Source: Bacillota bacterium (lineage in GTDB: Bacteria > Bacillota > Clostridia > Christensenellales > UMGS416). From it: a stretch of 64,000 bases of DNA. The notes below the pieces were generated by a model. It did not search any database and was not told where the DNA came from. It saw only the letters and a program-made list of their open reading frames with translations. The stretch's first letter is position 1, and the number at the start of each line of letters is the position of its first letter. Where the stretch lies: contig JAEYPH010000013.1 in NCBI GenBank assembly GCA_023410875.1, positions 48,829 to 112,828 on the forward strand. The letters are read 5' to 3'. Below, one piece after another: positions 43,240-51,842 of the stretch. The translations under genes and the position numbers were made by a program.

Positions 43240-44499
43240 CTATTCCAAGCTGAGTTTGCTCACACCCAGAGCTGAGTTTGTCCATAGCATTTCTTGCACA
43301 GTCTCCATTTGGCCTTCGCTGCAAGCAATGAGGAGGACAACCTCGGAAGCCTTTTTGTCTTTCTGCCGATTGTTGTATTTTTTCATTGCGACGATCTTAA
43401 CCAGAAGGCCAATGCCGAACCCTGCAAAAAAACCGACAACGCCGCAGAGAATTGGCCCCCAAGGCAGAACAAACCCATAGATCGAGCCCAGCAGCGTCAG
43501 GATTGTCGCCAGGACCACAGGCAGATCCAGCAGGCTCAGGCTGTCCGACGCGTGGGTGGTATCAAAGAGCATTTTGCTCTCGCTTCTTTTGTCCAGCGGC
43601 ACTGCCAGGATGTCCTCCTTTGCGATGCCTTTCATCTGAATTGCTGTAATGGCGGACTCCAGATCAATGGAATGCTCAAATGTGGAAACGATATACATGG
43701 TGTCATCGCTCCGTTTCTTTGGTGTGAAGGGCATCGGGAAGCCGACGGGCTGGTAATCCCGCTTTAGGAACTTGGACTGCTCCCAGTCATAAAGCTTGTT
43801 GCTCTCCACGGTATTCGTATAGGCGTCATAGACTGCAAAGCAGTAGATCGAAGGGATGTTCAGAAACCACTGCTGGTTCAGCACGGATTGTGCGTTTTGA
43901 AATTGCCCCAACATTGTGAAGTGAATGCCGGGGAGCACCTTGGAATTGTAAACGATAACGATCCACCAAATAAGAATGAAGAAAGCTGCCAGAATTCTGT
44001 GAAGTATGATTTGCCCCGCTCCTGGCATCAGCATGGACCAGATGAACGCCACCCAGGGTGAGCTCCTGTCCAGATAATTGATTTCCACGGGGTTGATCGC
44101 AAACGGCTTGATTTCTGCATCTTCCCTGGCGGCAAGCACGTAGGTCTTGTTGAGGTCCACCGATGTCCTGTAGCTGTCCCATACGGCAAATAAATAGGTG
44201 GGAATATAGAGTATTGCCCAACGAACGTCGATAACCGACTTGGCCAGCTCGAATTGGCCGGTGAGCGAATACAGGATCCCCAGATTTATATGGGCTTCTA
44301 CATTGATGATGATTTCCCAGATGAAAAGGAGGAAGCCACGGATGTACTTCGATAGCAGCAGGTGCCCCAGCCCCGGAAACATAAACGACCAAAAGGCTAT
44401 CATAAAGGGATTCCGTAGGTGAAGCTGCGTCGTACCCAATATGCTCACATGGGCAGTGCTGCGCCTTGGGGATGGATTCATCGTGGCGGGCCTTTTCAC
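43240..44499 (-). CDS. Membrane protein with internal duplication, function unknown
   Basis: 419 residues. NPFMIAFWSFMFPGLGHLLL followed by RGFLLFIWEI (about 30-65) is echoed by SPWVAFIWSMLMPGAGQIIL and AAFFILIWWI (about 150-185), so the first half is two copies of a membrane unit with Gly-rich hairpins. A soluble stretch (about 275-330) and a pair of Gly-rich helices (LLGSIYGFVLPWGPILCGVV) follow. It lies upstream of the CBO0543 gene on the same strand; both are less GC-rich and may have travelled together. An alternative start is MNPSPRR, 6 codons in. Confidence 0.7.
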   Translation of the reverse strand: MKRPATMNPSPRRSTAHVSILGTTQLHLRNPFMIAFWSFMFPGLGHLLLSKYIRGFLLFIWEIIINVEAHINLGILYSLTGQFELAKSVIDVRWAILYIPTYLFAVWDSYRTSVDLNKTYVLAAREDAEIKPFAINPVEINYLDRSSPWVAFIWSMLMPGAGQIILHRILAAFFILIWWIVIVYNSKVLPGIHFTMLGQFQNAQSVLNQQWFLNIPSIYCFAVYDAYTNTVESNKLYDWEQSKFLKRDYQPVGFPMPFTPKKRSDDTMYIVSTFEHSIDLESAITAIQMKGIAKEDILAVPLDKRSESKMLFDTTHASDSLSLLDLPVVLATILTLLGSIYGFVLPWGPILCGVVGFFAGFGIGLLVKIVAMKKYNNRQKDKKASEVVLLIACSEGQMETVQEMLWTNSALGVSKLSLE

Positions 44500-44737
44500 A
44501 GTGATTCACCTCTTTTCCGCCCTATTTTCTGTAGCTCCCTTATTTTGATTCTCCTGAAAACACGTGCCGCGGGCTTTCTCATTGGTAATTCATCGCTGCG
44601 CTCTGAATGACAGGACGATGTACAGCACGACACTCGGCCCTGTCATCAGAGGGCGCATTGCGCCCAAAGAATCACCCACTTTGAACGTTGACGTTGCCAG
44701 ATTGGTAGATTCGCCTATTCAATCCTGAAAAGAAGAC

Positions 44738-45940
44738 TTAGTTCGCAAACATCTCCCCCAACACCAGCGCCGCCCCCTTGTCCCCGCCCAGCGCCTGCTC
44801 CAGCCGGGTGGGCTCCAGCGTTTGCCAGGGCAGTGGCGCGCGGGCGCGGGGCAGTTGGTTCCACAAAAACTTTTCCACATCGCTGTCCGGCAGGCGCTCG
44901 GTGGCATTGGGGATCACGGCCAGGCACGCGGAGTTTTCCGCGATGGATTTTTGCACCGGCTGGCTTAAGAGTGTGGCGATAAAGGCTGTGGCCGAGGCGT
45001 CGCGGGCTTCGTCGCCGGAGGCGTATACGGCGGCATACTGTATGTTCAGCGTGGGCCGCACATCGCCCGGCAGCGGCAGCACGGAATATTCAAAGGCCTT
45101 GCCCTTGGCGGCCAGGCGCTCCATCAGCGCGGCCTCCCACTGGGTGCCCAGCAGCACGGCGCAGCGGCCGGCGGCGAAGGGCTCCCGCGCGCCGTCGATG
45201 CTCTGGGAGAACACCTTGTCGGCCAGCAGGGATTGGGCCTGCAGCTCCCTGACGTTGGCGGCCTCCATGGCCAGCGGCAGCCAGTTGCTCTGCGCGCCGG
45301 ACAGGGCCAACACATTCTTCTTGCGCCGGCTCGTGGAAGCCTGGCGGCTGAAGTCCAGCAGCGCCTGCAGGTTCCGGGATTTGTCGGCCATGGGCGGTTC
45401 CACGCCTGCCGAGCGGCACAGCGCGTTGTTCACCAGCACCAGTTGGCTGCCGGCCATCCACGGCACGGCCCGGGGCTCCCGCTGGAATGCCGAGGCAAAG
45501 GGCTGAGAGAGCGTCGGCAGCGTAGAGGCGTCCAGCGTGAGGAACATTTCCGCGTCCATGCCCGACCAGTTATCCGGGAACAGCAGCACGTCGGGCAGCC
45601 GCCCCTCGGTCAGCCGCTGGCGCAGCATCTCCTCGGTCACGTTGTCCAGCTCCACATACACGCCGACGTTGCGCGTCTCGAAGCGGCGGGCGGCGGCCTG
45701 CACCACGGCGGTGCGGCTGCCCCGGCCCACGCGCCATGTGTTCACCTGCCACACATGCAGCACGCCCTGCCACGCCGGCGGCTTGGGCCGCAGCACGTTG
45801 GCAAGGCTGATGCCCTGCAGCTTGCCGGGCAGGAAGAACACGCCCAGCACGATGAGCGCCGCCAACGCCGCCGTAAACAGCGCGGAGCGTGCGAAGGCCT
45901 TGGCGCCAGCCTTGTCTGGTTTGATCCATGGAATTCTCAT
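44738..45940 (-). CDS. Extracellular solute-binding protein, family 1-like
   Basis: 400 residues. The N-terminal hydrophobic helix (about 20-40) lacks a lipobox, so the protein seems membrane-anchored by an uncleaved helix. The fold of an ABC-type substrate-binding protein is suggested by AARRFETRNVGVYVEL, RLPDVLLFPDNWSGMDAE and GRCAVLLGTQWEAALMERLA. No permease or ATPase gene is beside it, which makes it an orphan. The bound solute is unknown. Confidence 0.72.
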   Translation of the reverse strand: MRIPWIKPDKAGAKAFARSALFTAALAALIVLGVFFLPGKLQGISLANVLRPKPPAWQGVLHVWQVNTWRVGRGSRTAVVQAAARRFETRNVGVYVELDNVTEEMLRQRLTEGRLPDVLLFPDNWSGMDAEMFLTLDASTLPTLSQPFASAFQREPRAVPWMAGSQLVLVNNALCRSAGVEPPMADKSRNLQALLDFSRQASTSRRKKNVLALSGAQSNWLPLAMEAANVRELQAQSLLADKVFSQSIDGAREPFAAGRCAVLLGTQWEAALMERLAAKGKAFEYSVLPLPGDVRPTLNIQYAAVYASGDEARDASATAFIATLLSQPVQKSIAENSACLAVIPNATERLPDSDVEKFLWNQLPRARAPLPWQTLEPTRLEQALGGDKGAALVLGEMFAN

Positions 45941-46142
45941 GTTTATTCATATGTGAAAAACACCGGTTCATTCGGTGAGCGTTTACCATGTAATTGCTCA
46001 GAAAGAAATTTACTCTCAGACATTTGTCTGCACCATAGAGATTTGCAATAGGATGTTGGACTCGTTCACACCTTCTGTGGGCTGATGTGCAAGTGTATGT
46101 ACCAGCGGGCGCTGTGCCCGCTCTCATTGGTAACCGGGTCGC

Positions 46143-46667
46143 TTAATGGTGGAAGTTTTTATCCAATTCTCCAAGAACTTCCTCGCAAACCCTGCGGCAG
46201 ATTCTGCAGCACCTTTCCTGGCATTCTTCACGGCATTCTTCTACCCTGCGATCTTCCCCGCAAGCGTTTTGGACCTCCCCCGAGCGTCCCAACTCAAAGA
46301 ACTCTTCGCAGAAGTCTCGGCAGAATCTTTTGCAGAAGTCATAGCAGAACTCTTCACAGAAATTCTCGCTGTCCCTGTGTGCACAACAGACTTCCTGGCA
46401 GACCCTGCGGCAGATTTCACGACACTCTTCCCGGCATTCACATTCTCGGTCGGCGCCGATTCTGCTAAAGCAACCGCACCGGCGTCTCTCATCGAATACT
46501 TCGCAGAATTCGCAGCAGAACTTGTGGCAGAACCTGGGGCAGAACTCTCCACAGTCCACTTCGTCCAGGCATCTGCCCAGGCCGTTGGCGTCTCTGAAGG
46601 CCGAACCGCTGGATTCAACGGCGAACCTGGCGCCGTATGCCCGGCGTCCGTCTTTTTGAAATAGCAT
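46143..46667 (-). CDS. Cysteine-ladder protein: four blocks of (C-x3)4-C
   Basis: 174 residues, 28 Cys. A strong AAAGGAGGTGAAACC site lies directly before the ATG, so the gene is real. Four blocks each place five Cys exactly four residues apart: 39/43/47/51/55, 78/82/86/90/94, 104/108/112/116/120 and 145/149/153/157/161. The residues between are mostly Glu, Arg and Phe. This i, i+4 pattern puts all Cys on one helix face and predicts a four-helix bundle with a thiol-lined core, as in Csp copper-storage proteins, though the sequence is not a recognised Csp/DUF326. Alternative: a disulfide-linked spore or envelope protein. No signal peptide. I do not recognise the family. Confidence 0.8.
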   Translation of the reverse strand: MLFQKDGRRAYGARFAVESSGSAFRDANGLGRCLDEVDCGEFCPRFCHKFCCEFCEVFDERRRCGCFSRIGADRECECREECREICRRVCQEVCCAHRDSENFCEEFCYDFCKRFCRDFCEEFFELGRSGEVQNACGEDRRVEECREECQERCCRICRRVCEEVLGELDKNFHH

Positions 46668-46832
46668 GGTTTCACCTCCTTTCGTTCTCGCAATATATCA
46701 TACGGGATATCTCAAAATATGGTGAAATGGCACTTTCACGTATTTTTCACAATACATACATTTCATTTCCCCATTCCAGCGATAAAATTGCGCCATCGAT
46801 ACACAGACCGATCCATAAAGGAGGCAATGCAT

Positions 46833-47450
46833 ATGAAGGCATGGCAGCGCAGGGCGCTGGCCGCGGTGCTGATCGCGGCGCTGGGGCTCACCGGATGCCA
46901 GAGCAAAACCAACAGCCCGGCCCAGGGGGGCCAGGGGCAGCCCGCGGCCATGGAGGGAACCAGGGGTATCGTGACCGTTGTCAGCGACTCATCCATCACC
47001 GTCGCCGTGATGCCCGCGGGTCAGGGCGGCTTTGGCGGGCCTCAGGGTTCTGCCCGGCCGGATCGCGCCCGTGGCTCCGCCCGGCCCGACCGGTCGGCAA
47101 GGCCCGACGGGCAGAGCGGAGGCTTGGCGCCGGGCGGCCAGGTGGATACGTCGGGCTGGGAGCAGAAGACCTTCGCCATCGACGGCCAGACCAAGATCAC
47201 CCAAATGACCCGCGGCAATGGCAATGACAACTCCGCCGGCACCCAGGCGCTGACCGTCGCGGACCTGAAGACCGGCGAGAGCGTGCGCATCACCGAGCGC
47301 AGCGGCAGCGTCGGCACCGCCGACACCGTCTCTGTGATGGGCTCGTGGGGAGGCGGCCAGGGCGGCCCGCCGGATGGCGGACCCGGCGAACAGGGCCCTG
47401 ACGCCCGCAGCGGCGCGACGCCCAGGGCTACAGCAAATGACAAAATATAA
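46833..47450 (+). CDS. Lipoprotein with RPD/GG-rich linker, exporter-associated
   Basis: 205 residues from the ATG 8 bases after AAAGGAGG; the ATG 6 bases earlier is too close to the site. The signal peptide ends in a LTGC lipobox. A small beta-rich domain (GTRGIVTVVSDSSITVAV, TFAIDGQTKITQM, GESVRITERSG) is split by a Gly/Arg/Pro/Asp-rich linker with GSARPDRA-type repeats. The next genes encode a MacA/MacB-type exporter, so it is probably an accessory surface lipoprotein. Confidence 0.75.
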   Translation: MKAWQRRALAAVLIAALGLTGCQSKTNSPAQGGQGQPAAMEGTRGIVTVVSDSSITVAVMPAGQGGFGGPQGSARPDRARGSARPDRSARPDGQSGGLAPGGQVDTSGWEQKTFAIDGQTKITQMTRGNGNDNSAGTQALTVADLKTGESVRITERSGSVGTADTVSVMGSWGGGQGGPPDGGPGEQGPDARSGATPRATANDKI

Positions 47451-47468
47451 GCATATGGAGGCAAATAA

Positions 47469-49079
47469 ATGAAGCGCAAAAAGATCACATGGATCATCGT
47501 GGGTGTGCTGGTGCTGGGCGCAGCCGGCGCGGGCGTGGCCTACAGCCAAGGCTTGTTTGGCAGCAGTGAGGCCAGCGCCACAACCACCTATTCCGTGGTC
47601 CAGCTGACCACCGGCGACCTGGAGAAATCCGTGACCGGCACCGGCACGCTGACCTCCGGCGACACCGTCAACGAGACCGCACCGCTGGACGTGACGCTGG
47701 ACAAGGTTTCCGTGGCCGTGGGCCAGAGCGTCAAGGCGGGGGACACGCTGGCCACCGTGGACGCCGACAGCGTGACCACGCTGATCTCCACGCTGCAGAC
47801 GCAGATTGACGACATCGACACCCAGTTGGCCCAGATGACGGCGTCACAGGCCAGCGTGTCCACGCTGACGACGTCGGTGAGCGGCCGCGTGAAGGCCGTG
47901 TACACCGCCGTGGGCGATTCCGTGGACACCGTGGTGGCCAAGAACGGCGGCGTGCTGCTGCTGTCCACCGACGGCAAGATGAAGCTGGACTTCACGATCT
48001 CCGACGCCAGCCTGGTGGCCATCGGCGACAGCGTCAAGGTCAAGATCGGTACCAAGAAGTACACCGGCCTCGTGGAGGCGCTGGACGCCGCCGCCAAGAC
48101 CTGCACCGTGACGCTGAGCGACAACGGCCCGGCGCTGGACGCCGAGGCCACTGCCTTTACCAGCGACGGCGACGAACTGGGCGCGGGCAAGCTGGCCATC
48201 AACCGCCCCTATCTGGTGACGGCTGCCGGCGGCTCGGTCAGCAAGGTGTATGTGGACGCGGGCGACAAGGTCAGCCAGCGCACCAAGCTGCTCTATATCG
48301 TGGGCGTGCCGCTGGGTAGTAGCTATGACGACCTGCTGGCCACCCGCGCCGACACGTTGGAGACGCTGATCCAGGCCAAGGCCCTGCAGGAAAGCGGCAA
48401 GATCGTGGCCTTGCAGGCTGGCATCGTGAGCGCCGTGAACGTTGCCAATGGGCAGGCCGTGAAGGCTGGCGACCCGTTGGCGGCGCTGATGACCGGCGGC
48501 GCGGCCAAACTGGTCGTAACCGTGGATGAATTGGACATCAACTCCGTGTCCGTGGGCCAGAGCGCCAAGGTGGCTGTGGACGCCTTCACCGGCGAGGCGT
48601 TCACCGGCACCGTGGAGAGCATCTCCGACATCGGCGCTACGACCAGCGGCGTCACAACCTATAAGGTCACCATCCAGATGGACGCCAGCGACAAGCTGAA
48701 GATCGGAATGAACGCCACGGCTACCATCGTCATCGAGAAGCACGAAGGCGCGCTGCTGCTGCCGATGACGGCGCTCAACACATCCCGCGGCGCCAGCTAT
48801 GTGTGGCTGTACACCGGCACATTGCCCACCGACAGCAGCCAGGACCCCGGCACCCGCACCGAGGTTACGACCGGCATGTCCAACGCCAACTACGTGGAGA
48901 TCACCGACGGCTTGACTGCCGATGACCAGGTCGTCCTGGTGCGCACCCGCTCCGCCGGCAGCACCACGACCCGCCAGGGCAGCATGGAGTTCCCCGGCAT
49001 GGGCGGCGGCTTTGCCGGCGGTTTCACCGGCGAACGCCCCTCCGGTGGTCAGGGGTTCCCCGGCGGCGGCCGCAACTGA
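47469..49079 (+). CDS. MacA/HlyD-type membrane fusion (adaptor) protein
   Basis: 536 residues. One N-terminal membrane helix (about 6-26), duplicated barrel-sandwich segments (ASVSTLTTSVSGRVKAVYTA and GKIVALQAGIVSAVNVANGQ), beta-barrel domains and a Gly-rich disordered tail (GMGGGFAGGFTGERPSGG). Unlike Gram-negative MacA it has two lipoyl-like regions in tandem. It works with the ATPase and permease that follow. It is 18 bases after the lipoprotein. Confidence 0.87.
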   Translation: MKRKKITWIIVGVLVLGAAGAGVAYSQGLFGSSEASATTTYSVVQLTTGDLEKSVTGTGTLTSGDTVNETAPLDVTLDKVSVAVGQSVKAGDTLATVDADSVTTLISTLQTQIDDIDTQLAQMTASQASVSTLTTSVSGRVKAVYTAVGDSVDTVVAKNGGVLLLSTDGKMKLDFTISDASLVAIGDSVKVKIGTKKYTGLVEALDAAAKTCTVTLSDNGPALDAEATAFTSDGDELGAGKLAINRPYLVTAAGGSVSKVYVDAGDKVSQRTKLLYIVGVPLGSSYDDLLATRADTLETLIQAKALQESGKIVALQAGIVSAVNVANGQAVKAGDPLAALMTGGAAKLVVTVDELDINSVSVGQSAKVAVDAFTGEAFTGTVESISDIGATTSGVTTYKVTIQMDASDKLKIGMNATATIVIEKHEGALLLPMTALNTSRGASYVWLYTGTLPTDSSQDPGTRTEVTTGMSNANYVEITDGLTADDQVVLVRTRSAGSTTTRQGSMEFPGMGGGFAGGFTGERPSGGQGFPGGGRN

Positions 49080-49093
49080 GAAGGGAATGCAAT

Positions 49094-49765
49094 ATGATCA
49101 TCATGAACGACGTCATCAAACGATACCGCATGGGAAACGAGACCGTGTCCGCGCTGGACGGCGTGAGCCTGCGGGTGGACGCCGGCGAGTTCGTGGCCAT
49201 CATTGGCCCCAGCGGCAGCGGCAAATCCACGCTGATGAACATCATCGGCTGCCTGGATGTGGCCGACGCCGGCGAGTATGAGCTGGACGGCAAGCCCATC
49301 GGCCGCTACAACGAGCGTGCGCTGGCCCGCGTGCGCAGCGAGAAGATCGGCTTCGTGTTTCAGGGCTTCAACCTACTGCCCAAGCTCAATGCGCTGGAGA
49401 ACGTTGAACTGCCGCTGGTCTATCAGAACGTGGCCCACGCCGAGCGCCGCCGCCGGGCGCTGCAGGCGCTGGAGCACGTGGGCCTGCAGGACCGGCTGCG
49501 CCACCGGCCCAGCGAGCTTTCCGGCGGCCAGCAGCAGCGCGTGGCCGTGGCCCGGGCGCTGTGCGGCAGCCCTTCGCTGATTCTGGCGGATGAGCCCACC
49601 GGCAACCTGGATTCCCACACCGGCCGCGAGATCATCGAGCTCTTCCGCAAGCTCAACCAGCAGGGCAACACGATCCTGCTGATCACCCACGACACCAACG
49701 TGGCCAGCCAGGCCTCCCGGCAAATTCGCATAGAGGATGGCCGCATCAAAGGAGGTATCGCATGA
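49094..49765 (+). CDS. ABC transporter ATP-binding protein, MacB/LolD type
   Basis: 223 residues. Walker A GPSGSGKST (38-46), the Q-loop region FVFQGFNLLPKLNALENV, signature LSGGQQQRVAVARAL and Walker B LILADEPTGNLDSHTG are all intact. It powers the FtsX-type permease downstream, with which it overlaps by 4 bases. Confidence 0.94.
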   Translation: MIIMNDVIKRYRMGNETVSALDGVSLRVDAGEFVAIIGPSGSGKSTLMNIIGCLDVADAGEYELDGKPIGRYNERALARVRSEKIGFVFQGFNLLPKLNALENVELPLVYQNVAHAERRRRALQALEHVGLQDRLRHRPSELSGGQQQRVAVARALCGSPSLILADEPTGNLDSHTGREIIELFRKLNQQGNTILLITHDTNVASQASRQIRIEDGRIKGGIA

Positions 49766-50967
49766 TTCTGCAATCGATCCGCATGGCCTTCAAGGCCATC
49801 GCCGGCAACAAGATGCGCTCCTTTCTGACGGTGCTGGGCGTCGTCATCGGCGTCATCGCCGTGGTTGTGCTGATCGCCATCGCCCAGGGCACCACGTCCA
49901 GCGTCACCAGCTCCATCGAAGCGCTGGGCACCAACCTTCTGACCGTGAACATCCGCGTGTTCCGCAGCTCCAACGCCACGGTGACCATGGCCGACCTGCA
50001 AAAGCTGGCCGAGGACGCGACCATCGGCGGCATCGCGCCGGTGATATCCCAATCGGCCAGCGCCAAGGCCGGCACCGTGACCTATGACGAGGCCACCGTG
50101 GAGGGCACCGTGCCCGGTTATGACACGATACGCAACCTGTCTGTGGACAGCGGCCGCTTCCTGACCCAGCCGGACCTGGACAACCGTAGCTTCGTGGCCG
50201 TGGTGGGCGTGGATGTAGCCGATGAGCTCTTCGGCACCCGCAACGTTCTGGGCGAGACGTTCAACATGCAGGGCTATGAGTTTACGATCGTCGGCGTGCT
50301 GCAGGAGAAGGGCACCACGACCAGCGGCTCCAGCGACAGCCGCATCATCATCCCCTTCACGCTGGCCGAGCGCATCCTGTTCTCCCCGGGCATCCGCACG
50401 TTTTACGCATCGGCGGCCTCCAGCGCTCAGGTGGACGCCGCCCAGGCCGTGCTGGAGGACTATCTGAACGGCATTTTCCCGACGACGGTCACCGTGGGCG
50501 CCTCCGGCGTCACCAACAGCTCCTATTCCGTCTACAATCAGAGCGACGCGCTCAGCACCATCAGCAGCACCACGCAGACGCTCACGCTGATGCTGGGTGG
50601 CATCGCGGGCATCTCGCTGCTGGTGGGCGGCATCGGCATCATGAACATCATGCTTGTGAGCGTGTCTGAGCGCACCCGCGAGATCGGCATCCGCAAGGCC
50701 ATCGGCGCGGCTCGCGGCAACATCCTGATGCAGTTCCTCATAGAGGCGCTGGTCGTGAGCGGCCTGGGCGGCCTGCTTGGCCTGCTGATCGCCTTAGGGC
50801 TCATGGGTGTGCTGAGCCAAGCTCTCAGCATGACGCTGGCCATGAGCCCGGAGGTGGCCGAGCTGGCCATCGGGTTCTCGCTGCTCATCGGCGTGGTGTT
50901 CGGTATGTATCCGGCAAACAAGGCTTCCAAGCTCAGACCCATTGAGGCATTGCGATATGATGGATGA
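49762..50967 (+). CDS. ABC transporter permease, MacB/FtsX type
   Basis: 401 residues. An N-terminal membrane helix (about 20-42), a large extracellular MacB-PCD domain and three C-terminal helices with the FtsX signature GGIGIMNIMLVSVSERTREI and GIRKAIGAARGNIL. It probably exports or extracts peptides or lipids through the cell envelope with its adaptor. The last gene of the exporter operon; a palindrome follows. Confidence 0.93.
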   Translation: MILQSIRMAFKAIAGNKMRSFLTVLGVVIGVIAVVVLIAIAQGTTSSVTSSIEALGTNLLTVNIRVFRSSNATVTMADLQKLAEDATIGGIAPVISQSASAKAGTVTYDEATVEGTVPGYDTIRNLSVDSGRFLTQPDLDNRSFVAVVGVDVADELFGTRNVLGETFNMQGYEFTIVGVLQEKGTTTSGSSDSRIIIPFTLAERILFSPGIRTFYASAASSAQVDAAQAVLEDYLNGIFPTTVTVGASGVTNSSYSVYNQSDALSTISSTTQTLTLMLGGIAGISLLVGGIGIMNIMLVSVSERTREIGIRKAIGAARGNILMQFLIEALVVSGLGGLLGLLIALGLMGVLSQALSMTLAMSPEVAELAIGFSLLIGVVFGMYPANKASKLRPIEALRYDG

Positions 50968-50987
50968 TGGATAGGACGAACCGGCGC

Positions 50988-51017
50988 GGAGATGAGGGGT
51001 TTGGGCCCCTCATCTCC
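50988..51017. terminator. Perfect 12-bp palindrome after the exporter operon
   Basis: GGAGATGAGGGG/CCCCTCATCTCC around TTTGGG, without a T-run. It may be a Rho-independent-like terminator of poor quality or a transcript-end stabiliser. Confidence 0.45.
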
Positions 51018-51042
51018 AACGATTCAAAAAACTACCAATATA

Positions 51043-51108
51043 TTGGGGCCGAAGGTTTCCAAAGGGCGATCGGAAAGCCCTTTGGTCGCGCCTGAGGGCG
51101 CGAAATCC
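51043..51108 (+). repeat. 66-bp structured repeat, copy 1
   Basis: Begins TTGGGGCCGAAGGTTTCC; contains CCAAAGGGC/GCCCTTTGG and TCGCGCC/GGGCGCGA hairpins; ends GAAATCC. It matches 54821-54886 over its full length except in the second hairpin, where a G-C pair in this copy is an A-T pair in the other. Confidence 0.7.
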
Positions 51109-51135
51109 CCTTCGCTAAATCACTGAGCATTGCGG

Positions 51136-51141
51136 TATAAT
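51136..51141 (+). promoter_or_regulatory. -10 element of the two-component system
   Basis: A perfect TATAAT 24 bases before the response regulator start. No good -35 box is seen at 16-18 bases, so activation by a regulator, perhaps its own product, is plausible. Confidence 0.45.
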
Positions 51142-51164
51142 GAACCTGACATAGAGGTGAAAAC

Positions 51165-51842
51165 ATGCACATCCTTGTGGCCGACGACGAGGCCCGCATC
51201 CGCGAGGCCATCCGCGAATACGCCGAGTTCGAGGGCTGGCAGGTGACCGAAGCCTGCGACGGCATGCAGGCCGTGGAACTGGTCCGCGAGCAGGCTTTCG
51301 ACGTGGCGGTGCTGGACATCATGATGCCCCGGCTGGACGGCTTTTCCGCGTGCAAGGAAATACGAAAGAAGAGCGACATGCCGGTGGTGATGCTCTCCGC
51401 CCGCGGCGAGGAATACGACAAGCTCTTCGGCTTCGAGCTGGGCATCGACGACTATGTCGTGAAGCCCTTCAGCGGCAAGGAACTCATGGCGCGTTTGCGG
51501 GCCATCGTGGCCCGCAGCCAGGCCAGGGAGGCCCAGAGCGGAACCCGGGTGGAGGCGCTCCGCTTTGAAGGGCTGGAGGTGGACTTCCAGGGCCGCCGGG
51601 TGCTCGTGGACGGCCAGCCTGTAGCCATGACGCCCAAGGAATATGACCTGCTTTTCTTCCTGGTGCGCAACCGCAACATCGCCTTTTCCCGCGAGCAGCT
51701 GCTGAGCTCCGTGTGGGGCTATGAGTATTTCGGCGAGGACCGCACCGTGGACGCCCACATCAAGATGGTGCGCGCAAGCCTGGGGCCCTACCGCAAGTTC
51801 ATCGTTACGCTGCGCACCATGGGGTATAAATTTGAAGCTTAA
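51165..51842 (+). CDS. OmpR/PhoB-type response regulator
   Basis: 225 residues. Receiver with acidic pair ADDEA, phospho-acceptor Asp51 (VLDIMMPR) and YVVKPFSGKEL; C-terminal winged helix with PKEYDLLFFLVRNRN and DRTVDAHIKMVRASLG. An AGAGGTGA site is upstream. It overlaps the sensor kinase by 11 bases. Closeness to the exporter suggests envelope-stress control of that operon. Confidence 0.94.
   Translation: MHILVADDEARIREAIREYAEFEGWQVTEACDGMQAVELVREQAFDVAVLDIMMPRLDGFSACKEIRKKSDMPVVMLSARGEEYDKLFGFELGIDDYVVKPFSGKELMARLRAIVARSQAREAQSGTRVEALRFEGLEVDFQGRRVLVDGQPVAMTPKEYDLLFFLVRNRNIAFSREQLLSSVWGYEYFGEDRTVDAHIKMVRASLGPYRKFIVTLRTMGYKFEA

Noticed and set aside
46146..46664. Open frame of 172 codons on the plus strand opposite the cysteine-ladder gene
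   Set aside because: It is the mirror of a 12-base periodic sequence. It lacks a ribosome site, while the minus strand has a perfect one directly before its ATG.
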